Shown here piece after piece: positions 56,762 through 64,000 of a DNA stretch of 64,000 bases. The position numbers and the translations under genes were made by a program. Under the pieces are notes generated by a model. The model saw nothing but the letters and a program-made list of their open reading frames with translations, was not told the origin of the DNA and did not search any database. The stretch is from Isoetes taiwanensis. Its lineage: Eukaryota; Streptophyta; Lycopodiopsida; Isoetales; Isoetaceae. Location: contig JAJEKV010000027.1 of assembly GCA_021234155.1 (NCBI GenBank), forward strand, positions 16,834,891-16,898,890, read 5' to 3'. How positions within the stretch are numbered: the stretch's first letter is position 1; each line of letters starts with the position of its first letter.

Positions 56762-56860
56762 CGGCCCGAGGGAAGGTGGAAGGCGGAAGCCGGAAGTAGA
56801 AGATGAGCGTAAGCGGAAGGCGATCGGAGGTCAGCGTGGACATCGGTCTTCTATTTATAA

Positions 56861-56869
56861 CATGTCACA
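56861..56869 (-). promoter_or_regulatory. TATA box of G1 gene E
   Basis: TATAAATAG on the minus strand, only 4 bp from hairpin P7. Confidence 0.55.
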
Positions 56870-56873
56870 CGAG

Positions 56874-56893
56874 TTGCTTCTCGCGTCGTGTGA
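56874..56893. repeat. G1 hairpin P7, shortened
   Basis: GTCACACGAG and CTCGCGTCGTGTGA with almost no loop. It is the promoter-side hairpin of gene E. Confidence 0.7.
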
Positions 56894-56949
56894 GGAATAA
56901 ATAAATTAATTGTCTTTTTCCAATAATATTTCATTTCTTCGAGATAGAT

Positions 56950-57012
56950 ATCACACGACGCGAAAACCTAGATATGACGTAAAATCGATGATATATTTCA
57001 AGCGTGATGTGA
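56950..57012. repeat. G1 hairpin P8, right arm degraded
   Basis: The left arm ATCACACGACGCGAAA is perfect. The right arm survives as TTTCAAGCGTGATGTGA. It is downstream of the gene ending at 57115. Confidence 0.65.
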
Positions 57013-57114
57013 ATAAATACAAATAAAATAATTTTTATTAGGAATTTCGGAAGGACAATCTGTACATAAATAATTTTACCGATACAAGTTGGAAAACATA
57101 TAACTTCCAATTTC

Positions 57115-58528
57115 TCAAGCTTCGTCGTCAATTTCATGCTCTTTCAATCCCCTGCCGCACTGATCCAACAAGGCAATGACTTCCATGTTATCGACCCCAG
57201 CTTCCAACCTTGGGTGAGTCAAGCCAGCAGCTAAAAAATTTAACATATTGCTCGCCCGCAGACCGGCTTGGTCGTCAAAATATTGTAACACAACATCCCG
57301 CCGAATTGCTATCACCCTTTCAGTGTTTGATGCCAATTGGGAATGGTTCCCGAACATGCATAATGCACGGATGTAATAGACAAACTCTGCACCTTTTGGA
57401 CTGAAAGTTCTGCTGAAGACGATTATCTCCCCATTAACGAATCTTGAGATATATCGTAACAATGTAGAGTCCTTCAATCTTTCCTGTCCCCCGCGTGCAT
57501 GTCGGCAAGAAAAATCATCTACTTCCCACAAATAAGAACCCTCAAGATTATCTTCTTCACATTTATCCTCATCTACCAGGCTTATCTTTGCCACGATTGA
57601 TCAAGGGCCATAAACGTGTAGATCCTTGGCGGCATGCTTTGCACGGAGACGCTGGAATTCTTCTTCCGTTGGTAGATTCGCCTCATCTTGAGCAAATCGA
57701 GACTCCAGCCTCTCATAGGCTTCTTTAAGCTTTATAGCATTGCCGGTATAATTAGACACTTCAAACATCTCTTTGTCCAAATCCTCTTCAAAAATCTAGG
57801 CCTAAGTTTACCCATTCGCCAAGGTATTGATAAGCTCGTCTTCCCTAGCACACATTAAGAACAAAGACGGATTCCTCGGTTATATCACTTAGCAATAAGT
57901 ATTCTTTGCCTTCCACTAAAATTGGCGTTATGTCGGACAACTTCTTTTCATCCTCATCCCCATCCTCATCACCTTGAAATCATCTCCCTCCTCTGTTCAC
58001 CCAAGGCCCGGTCGTCGAAGCTAAAACTCCTACATTCTTGCTCTTCTTCTTGTAGATCTATCTCCATTTCTACGCCATAGTCAGCATCATCACACATAAA
58101 CGACCCCCTTGGCTTAAAGATTTCATTGTTTCCAGTGTATCTTCGGTTTGGCCGAGCAGAATGCAATAACTAGCAAATGCAAATGGCAAAGAGAAATAAG
58201 ATACCTTCTTAAGCACAAGAACGCAGCCAGGAGGAGCCCGTTGCGCAGCATTCTTGAAAAACATCTTCCCTGTTTGCAAATGGGAAGCCGCCTCCTCTAG
58301 AGCTGGTTTTGGAATCCACGAGCCAGGGACATCTGCAAAGGACGTGCGCTGAGACCAAGCAGTCCGGGTGAAAGCTAAGGCAACCTCGCGATAGCATCCA
58401 AGCTCGCTACTGTTTGCCATGATGTCCAACTCCTTGCAATAGAACGGATAAATCGCAGTCGGCGCAACTTCCTCGTTGTCATGAGGGGCGGATGCATACC
58501 ATTCCAGGAACTTCACATAACAATCCAT
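57115..58528 (-). pseudogene. G1 gene FG: large acidic protein of unknown function
   Basis: Start MDCYVKFLEWYASAPHDNEE at 58528. The frame runs 130 codons (CKELDIMANSSELGCYREVA), then shifts to RGSFMCDDADYGVEMEIDLQ and a Glu-rich stretch, DEKKLSDITPILVEGKEYLL, and later YERLESRFAQDEANLPTEEE and HVYGP followed by TGA at 57601. The same frame continues past this TGA as SIVAKISLVDEDKCEEDN to a stop at 57115, with YLWEVDDFSCRHARGG. A single protein of about 465 residues is therefore more likely than two. No family was recognised. Confidence 0.5.
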
Positions 58529-58655
58529 GGCGAAGCAAACGACGAAAACAAGAAGATGTTTAGGAGCGGTAAGGCGCTGTCACTTTTGAACTCAAGTAGC
58601 CGTTCTCGATTATGAAAGGGGACACAGCCGTTGTGAGGAGATTTGTCCGTACATT

Positions 58656-58680
58656 TTAGGGTTAGGGTTAGGGTTAGGGT
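58656..58680. repeat. Four telomere-like TTAGGG units
   Basis: TTTTAGGGTTAGGGTTAGGG continues for one more unit, upstream of gene FG and next to hairpin P9. On the coding strand this is a run of AACCCT, similar to telo-box promoter elements of plant genes. Confidence 0.75.
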
Positions 58681-58683
58681 TGG

Positions 58684-58749
58684 ATCACACGACGCGAAGA
58701 CTACTATGTGCAACAAAAAAGCACAATGCTTGCTGCGCGTCGTGTGATC
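58684..58749. repeat. G1 hairpin P9
   Basis: Arms GGATCACACGACGCG and CGCGTCGTGTGATCC, perfect over 15 bp. It lies between the histone-like gene and gene FG. Confidence 0.93.
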
Positions 58750-58809
58750 CTCACGTATAACATTAAAAAAAAAAATGGACTAAGAAAGAAATGGACTAAG
58801 AGATTAAGC

Positions 58810-59624
58810 TTATAAAGCCATTACATTAAGAAATATTATACATATGAAAAAAACACAAAGGCACTTCACGGCCTTTTTAAAGGGGTCTTTCTTCTTGTTG
58901 TATTCAGCCATAAAATTTTGACCATAGTACTCGGGATCCCTTATGCGTAAGACGAGGCGCATGTCCTTGGGCATGACAGTCACCCGCTTGGCATGTATTG
59001 CTGCAAGCTGCGAGTCCTCGAACAGACCGACACCAACTGCTTCCGAAGCCATTTGAAGAGCATTTAAGGCAGTTGCTTGAATTACTCATGCTCTAAGTGG
59101 TATGATGTATCGCACCACACTCTTGCAGAATCTCTCTCACGAGCCTGGCAAATGGGAGACGGAATGACCATCTCAGTGCTCTTCTGATACTTCTTAATCT
59201 CGCTAAGCGCTTTTAATGCCAGGCTTCGTCTTCCGCTTCCGGCCACTACCCTCACCCACCCCAGCATTTGGAGCCTGTTGCTCGGCCGACTCTTCCGGCC
59301 GCCTCCTCACCCCAGCATTTGCAGGCTGTTCCTCGGCCGACTCTTCCGGCCGTCTCCTCACATTCCTGGTCGCCTTCCCCTTTCTGGCGTTGGGCCTCCT
59401 CCTTTGATTTGAAGATCCTGGCACCTCCACAGGAGGAACAGGAGGCGAGGAAGAGCAAGAAGAGGCGGCTGCCCAATAATTAATCCGGCGTCATATTCTG
59501 CTCGCCGGTCTCTCACATTTTCATCCTCTGTCTCCGAACCGGAGTGCACATCCCTACTTACTCCGGAGCTGCTTCTCCCGCCGTCTGTCATGCGGATTTC
59601 TTTTCCGGGTCTTCTGTTAGGCAT
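58810..59624 (-). pseudogene. G1 gene H: histone H3-fold protein with long N-terminal tail
   Basis: The start is MPNRRPGKEIRMTDGGRSSS at 59624. After a frameshift near 59480 the tail contains GSSNQRRRPNARKGK and two copies of RRRPEESAE(E/Q)Q. The core then follows: ALSEIKKYQKSTEMVIPS, PFARLVREILQECG (next frame), [20 protein letters not shown] and [20 protein letters not shown]. These align in order with the H3 alpha-N, alpha-1, alpha-2, loop-2 and alpha-3 elements ([49 protein letters not shown]). The IP..PF step resembles CenH3, loop 1 seems about six residues longer, and the C-terminus [16 protein letters not shown] is not H3-like. Two or three frameshifts lie in this copy. Confidence 0.75.
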
Positions 59625-59629
59625 GGTCG

Positions 59630-59980
59630 GAGGAGGAGAATCTCTATCGAGACTTGATTCGGGATGAAGGAGGCGGACTAATGTAATCACCGCCCTTACA
59701 CCACTGGATGGATCCTTGCGGTTTGCTTAGTTCTTGCCATGGCTTCTCACGGATGGCGCTTTATACTACTTAACACCGACAAAAATAGACAACCGGCAAG
59801 AGATATATAGTAAAAAAAGTTAAAAGTAAAATATGATGGTAACGTTTTTAAATAATAGTACGGAACCCTAAAAAAATATCGGACAAAATACTGAACCCTA
59901 AAAACATCGGACAAAAACACAAATAAAAACCGAGATTCAAAGCGCTAGCCGATAGACAATTTCTTGTTGATCGCGAACTC
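59630..59980. other. Promoter region of the histone-like gene
   Basis: GTATAAAGCGCC on the minus strand at about 59758-59769 is a TATA box candidate. The rest is AT-rich with AACCCTAAAAA words. No gene was seen. Confidence 0.45.
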
Positions 59981-59981
59981 A

Positions 59982-60830
59982 CTAAACTTTACATTTCCCT
60001 CTTGCCTCGTAACCAACCCTAATGCCATCAATAAAATAATGGAAGTCGCCGTAAATCTCCTCTGTCTCCATTAGCACTCTTAGCTCTGATAATGGCCATT
60101 CGCTTTCCATGGTGGCCGTATAAATGACTTCCTCCCCTCTCCATACTCGAATATCCACCGCATCGGAGTGTTTGTTATGGTCCTCAAACGGCTCCCAAAA
60201 AGTTGTGCAGCCTCTCTTTTTTCGCTTTCCTTCGCTCTAGTTGACAATTAACGTATAAATATTGTTTTGGAAGAAAGTATCTGAACTTAAAGGAGGACTT
60301 AACTACGCGGACCTCTGTTAGTTGACCGGATGATTCGTGGAATCGAACATCCCAGGTCGGAACCAAAAATAAGCCATCCACAAAAGGGGGGAGAAAGCAG
60401 GTATATGTCTTCGGAGCTTTTCGAACTTCCTGCGCCATCTGGAATATGTTAGCAAATACCTCAAACGGTGTGAAGATTTTGAAACTCATCCTCACGCCTC
60501 CGTTTTCAGACATTCCCGCTTGCACCTCGTCAGCCATGCATTTCTTCATTGCAATTACATTGTTCTCATTAGTCTGTGGCTTACAAAGTTCACTTAAAGG
60601 GGCAATTCAACCGCCTCAAGCTCGGTTTCCTCGGCCTTTACGTTATAATCATGTCCAGAAAACCGGATGCCTATACCCCGCAAGGTCACGGCATCCATAC
60701 CTTGGAAAAGGACAATTCCGATGTCTATGTGATACACGACAAGTACACTACTAATACTTTCGGTCGGAATGACATCCACGACGTCTGATAAACATAAACC
60801 TGCACAATAAATTTGTTTGTAAACACGTGT
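59982..60830 (-). pseudogene. G1 gene I: unknown protein
   Basis: Coding signal begins after a likely 3' splice site (TTTATTGTGCAG) with LSDVVDVIPTESISSVLVVY and GMDAVTLRGIGIRFSGHDYN. It shifts near 60594 to LCKPQTNENNVIAMKKCMAD, SFKIFTPFEVFANIFQMAQE and RYFLPKQYLYVNCQLERRKA. It shifts again near 60190 to FEDHNKHSDAVDIRVWRGEE and GDFHYFIDGIRVGYEARGK, with a stop at 59982. About 270 residues if joined. Composition is that of a globular beta-rich protein. No family was recognised, and an exon upstream is likely. Confidence 0.45.
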
Positions 60831-60859
60831 CAACGAAAAGAAATGAAAAGATAAAGGAG

Positions 60860-60926
60860 ATCACACGACGCCGAAACTATCTCTACGCAGCTTAAGTAGC
60901 TAACACTAGCTTCGGCGTCGTGTGAT
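60860..60926. repeat. G1 hairpin P10
   Basis: Arms GATCACACGACGCCGAA and TTCGGCGTCGTGTGATC, perfect 17-bp arms. It is a variant with one extra C/G pair relative to the other hairpins, conserved on both arms. Confidence 0.95.
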
Positions 60927-60929
60927 CCG

Positions 60930-61252
60930 ATTAAGGTGGTTACCATTTGCGGGCAATTTTGGGAAGCCGCTTTTTTGGTGGAGATTAGCTCTTTGGCCAT
61001 ATCGGAAGGGGTATATGCATGTCGTATTGTTATACTTTCCACTTTCCTACCGCTAGAATTCAACTTGAACTCTTTTTATCCTACCTATCCAATGTGTCCG
61101 CATCGCCTGATCGCCTTTGTCGCTAAACTCTATGCTCGCCCTCGTTGATGGCAAAGATACTCACCCACTGAACCTATTGAGACAAAACCTCCCACTTCTT
61201 GACCTTGGGAGTTCGTAAATGGGGCAAGAACACGTAAATTACAGGAGACATG
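60930..61252 (-). pseudogene. G1 first gene from the right end, possibly an upstream exon of gene I
   Basis: ATG at 61252 starts MSPVIYVFLPHLRTPKVKKW, closing after 25 codons near a possible donor site GGGTGAGTATC. A second coding-like piece (SGRKVESITIRHAYTPSDMA, KELISTKKAASQNCPQM) ends at hairpin P10. The hairpin would lie in an intron or between genes. No family was recognised. Confidence 0.3.
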
Positions 61253-61259
61253 GATTGCG

Positions 61260-61590
61260 ATGAGGAGTGAAGGCGAGAGGATGCACGAGAGGCGCCCGAG
61301 TGACAAGATGTAAGTTTGGCGCCAAAATTTGACAAGGGGAGTTGGTGACGCCGACAAGAGGGCGGGTCAAAGTCACCATTATTTTGGGCGGCGGCGACTC
61401 CCCCGAAAAATACGGGCCATTAAAATGGTTGCAATAAAAGCGCAGGCATCCCCTATGAAAATACGCCATGTGGATGCCAAGTAAGCCTGCTCATCCTTCT
61501 ACCTGCCAAGTAATACTGACTTTCGTAAAAAAGGCGCAAACCTGATTGGTCCTGGCGAATCTGACGTGGAAATCTTTAGCCCAAGATAAG
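61260..61590. other. G1 right subterminal region
   Basis: No gene. TTCCACGTCA follows the terminal repeat at both ends of G1 (reverse orientation here). The remainder is GC-rich near 61380, with no further long inverted repeat. Confidence 0.45.
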
Positions 61591-61622
61591 GGCCATTTTC
61601 AGACCCCAAATCCGCCCTAATG
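61591..61622 (-). repeat. G1 right terminal inverted repeat
   Basis: GGCCATTTTCAG, then ACCCCAAATCCGCCCTAATG. Exact reverse complement of 47786-47817. Confidence 0.95.
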
Positions 61623-61729
61623 TTAGGTACATATGCAAAGGCAAGACAACCATATGCTCTTAAATGATCATAACAGGGCCTTTTTCCAGACCATAACATC
61701 TCTGGAACAGCTCCATTTATGCTGGAATT
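61623..61729 (-). pseudogene. Copia integrase fragment beyond G1
   Basis: It matches 42812-42920 (AGCTCCATTTATGCTGGAAT) with a few substitutions and continues the integrase frame interrupted at 47785. It ends abruptly at GCTGGAATT, where flank segment X begins. Confidence 0.9.
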
Positions 61730-61968
61730 TATGGTCATCCCATAGACTAGGATAGTAAGCAAACAGTTCACGTGTCTGTAGTATGAATTTTGGGGAAATA
61801 GTGGAATTACTGAATGGCTGAGAAGAATACGATCCATATCTTGAATTATCTTAATGTTTCTCCCATCATTCGAGGAAGAGCACTAAAAACAAATGCATGA
61901 AAGATTATCGGCTGCAACTGGCCACTGGAGTGTTTAAATAGTTTGAGTGCTGATATTCTGAAAGAAGA
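61730..61968 (+). repeat. Flank segment X, right copy
   Basis: Copy of 25111-25373 with an internal deletion of about 30 bp, starting TATGGTCATCCCATAGAC and ending TATTC against the LTR. Its left junction has short microhomology (TTTATGG) with the integrase fragment. Confidence 0.85.
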
Positions 61969-62597
61969 AGTTAACAAGATATTTCAATCAAATTCAATGA
62001 ATATCTCTAGATTATCTTAACAATAGGATGCAATTTTCATAACCATTACGTTTGCATAACTATTCCACAACCAAAGCCTTGATATTTCAATATTCAATGA
62101 CTTGTCAAGATAAACTCAATTATTCACTTATTCATCTTCGATAGCCCAAGCCGGCTTCAGAATCAATCCGCAAGCCTCATAAAATGAACTAACTAGGCAA
62201 TAACAAATACTTCTTAGTTTAATCTGTCTCAGTCCGGCATTCATGCCGGACCGATCTGCTATTTGCCGCTCAAAACCAGCTGATATTTCAAGTGTTCTAT
62301 TTTTGCTTAAACTGATTCGGCCCTTGAAGTATCTTCTAAAAATATTGACCCTTATTTTAAGTAAACCTTATCCTTTTACTTTTCGACCATATAACCATTG
62401 AAACTTCACCTTCAACCATATATGAACTTCTCCTTGTTTAATTTGCTCTTCAAGTCTATGTCAAAGAATAGAACTTGAGCTATCTTAACCATCATGTCCT
62501 TGTTTTATTTGCTTCTCAAGTCTATGTTAAATAATAGATCTTGAGCTATCATGACCATCACAAATCCTTTTGACATATTACATGAACAATATCTTCA
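61969..62597 (-). mobile_element. Copia LTR with TATTC on both sides (solo-LTR form)
   Basis: 629 bp from TGAAAGAAGAAG to AATATCTTCA, with canonical TG...CA ends. Direct repeats TATTC flank it at 61964-61968 and 62598-62602. No internal sequence is attached. It may be a true solo LTR or the outermost LTR of a collapsed array. Confidence 0.85.
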
Positions 62598-62602
62598 TAT
62601 TC
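62598..62602 (+). repeat. Target-site duplication, right half (TATTC)
   Basis: TATTC directly after the LTR end CTTCA. It fixes the LTR boundary. Confidence 0.8.
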
Positions 62603-63546
62603 CATCCTCCATATTGTTGACACACAAAGGTACGATACAGGAAGGAGTCATCTAGAAAACGTCTGACAGATACAATTATGCTGGAACGATATTGGTTTTG
62701 TAAGATTCATAACTGGTTATGTGTCCTTTTTTGGCACTACTGCACTAACATGTTCTAGAAAACCTCTGTCAGTCTTAGTCCAACAGAAGCAAAGCTTAAC
62801 TCTGCAATTGTGCATCTCTGCATTGTAGTCTTTGAATGTCCTGCTTGTTATAAGTCTTTCTTTCATTTTGGGGACAGAATAGACCGTTGCTGAATTTGGA
62901 GCCACACGTGGTATAAGTTCGGAAAGGAGGATCTTTGTTATGGATTACTTCAGGTATATTCTTCAGGTATATTCAGGTAATGCAGTATCATATCCTTAGT
63001 ACCATATCCTTAGTATCATATCTTTGTGAGTGCTGGTTTCAGCTGGACTTGGAATAAAAGGCTCTCCGCACTTTGTTTTTGGCAGTGAATACATCAAGCG
63101 ACATTCCGAAGATATCAAGTATTCTGCCAAATCATCTGTTAAAGTGTTCTTTGATACTTGAATGAACCATTCACAAATGTTCAATCGATTAGAAACATAT
63201 CGAGTAATGAAAAAGATTATATTGTGCACAAGAGTTATTATCTAGATATTGAACTATTCAATATTCTTATAACATATGCTTGAAACAGATGCTTGAAGTC
63301 TTTATTTTCCTCTTGAAGTCTTTATTTTCCTGTTTGCCTTCAAATCTTTTGATAACATAAATTATTAATAATCTCCAACAACTCTAATTATACTTCCCCC
63401 TTAATAATAGAACTCATATTTTCAGTTCTATTCATGTTTATAGATTTTAAGCTTAAATTGCTTATATTCACAACATTAACTCATCCAAGTGTCATGTAAC
63501 GTTGTTTGTTTTTGGCCCCGAAGGGGCAAATTTTTTTTTAACCTAT
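62603..63546. other. Right flank, no recognised gene
   Basis: AT-rich. Short direct repeats TTCAGGTATA/ATTCAGGTA near 62950-62980 and CATATCCTTAGTA near 62990-63015. Open frames at 62717-62905 and 62996-63229 (minus) are short and unrecognised. Confidence 0.4.
63292..63331 (+). repeat. 20-bp tandem duplication
   Basis: CTTGAAGTCTTTATTTTCCT occurs twice head to tail. Confidence 0.85.
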
Positions 63547-63933
63547 AACACAAACCATTAGATTACACGCATTAAAATTAAATTCCCCCTTAAACCCCCT
63601 TTTGTTTGGGTGCATATTCACACGGGGGGTGACGTAGGGCAGCGAGAGCCCTTATAATTATGTTTTGCATGTACAAAATCAACACCATATAATATATTGC
63701 CTGAAATCTTATAGTATTTTGCAAATCTTGTTATACAGTATAACAAATTCTGTACATCCATACCCCACAAACGAGGAACTTTGTGTACGGTGTAGATTAA
63801 GGAATAAGGGGTGAATATGCCTATCCAACAGCTCTCGTTGCCCGGAGTCAGCCCCCATGTGAATATGCACCCAAACAAAAGGGGGTTTAAGGGGGAATTT
63901 AATTTTAATGCGTGTAATGTAATGGTTTGTGTT
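63547..63933. mobile_element. MITE with long terminal inverted repeats
   Basis: About 387 bp. The left arm (AACACAAACCATTAGATTAC and on through CCCCCTTAAACCCCCTTTTG) is mirrored at 63820-63933 over about 75 well-matched bases. It continues with lower similarity to about 115 bases (GCAGCGAGAGC against GCAACGAGAGC). No coding capacity. The target duplication is unclear because the outermost bases AACACAAACC are themselves inverted. Confidence 0.8.
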
Positions 63934-64000
63934 TACCGTCCTCTCATTGCATCGTAGCTCCACGAATCACTTATTAATGATCTGCATTTGTCGGAAAGAG

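Larger units (their letters stand above)
47786..61622 (+). mobile_element. G1: 13.8-kb TIR element with histone-like and transposase-like genes
   Basis: It is bounded by 32-bp perfect inverted repeats starting CATTAGGGCGGATTTGGGGT. The flanking copia reads CTCAACTCC on the left and TTAGGTACAT on the right. Joined, these restore the uninterrupted sequence at about 42803-42820 with nothing duplicated, so no target duplication is seen. Gene content: acidic protein, transposase-like gene, four coiled-coil genes, a roughly 465-codon acidic protein, a histone H3-fold protein and an unknown gene. Hairpins separate most genes. I could not place it in a named transposon superfamily. Confidence 0.82.

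Noticed and set aside
53378-60926. CRISPR-like array from the repeated CACACGACGCG words
   Set aside because: The units are inverted-repeat hairpins at irregular kilobase-scale spacing between genes in plant DNA, not evenly spaced direct repeats.
47781-61626. PIF/Harbinger assignment of G1 from TTA next to GGGCGG
   Set aside because: TTA on the left and TAA on the right are part of the inverted repeat. A TTA duplication would be in the same orientation, and the flanks do not fit.

Overview
This window is repeat-rich plant nuclear DNA. The evidence is Ty1/copia elements with an initiator-tRNA-Met primer site, an L1-type LINE with a zf-RVT-like tail, an EnSpm/CACTA element with GCGACG subterminal repeats, and plant-style TATA boxes. 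No intact host gene, rRNA or standalone tRNA gene was recognised. The species cannot be named.

Layout. (1) 1-5241: 5' half of a minus-strand copia element, an LTR, then the 3' half of a second copia element that shares this LTR. (2) 5242-14141: left two thirds of a large DNA element, here called G1. (3) 14142-25110: a related but different gene-bearing block with its own hairpins (to about 17.6 kb), then repeats and unassigned DNA. (4) 25111-45625: a complete copia element (LTR 25374-32818, LTR 44990-45625) carrying a CACTA element in its 3' LTR (25600-32402, 3-bp duplication) and a LINE in its RNase H region (32995-40797, 15-bp duplication). (5) 45626-47785: another copia 3' half, interrupted by a full-length G1 element (47786-61622). 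(6) 61623-62602: a copia integrase scrap, a copy of the left flank, and an LTR with 5-bp direct repeats on both sides. (7) 62603-64000: sparse DNA with a MITE. Positions 1-14141 duplicate 42566-56761.

G1 is the notable object. It is 13.8 kb, has 32-bp perfect terminal inverted repeats, and shows no target-site duplication. From the left it encodes a small acidic spliced protein and a long transposase-like gene on the plus strand. A minus-strand series follows: four short coiled-coil genes (three or four of them paralogous), a roughly 465-codon acidic protein, a histone H3-fold protein with a long repeated tail, and an unknown protein. Most of the minus-strand genes lie between about 60-bp hairpins built on CACACGACGCGAA / TTCGCGTCGTGTG, so the element looks like a set of cassettes. 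Most G1 reading frames carry small indels. These may be decay or consensus error, because they cluster at CpG-rich sites and differ between the two copies.
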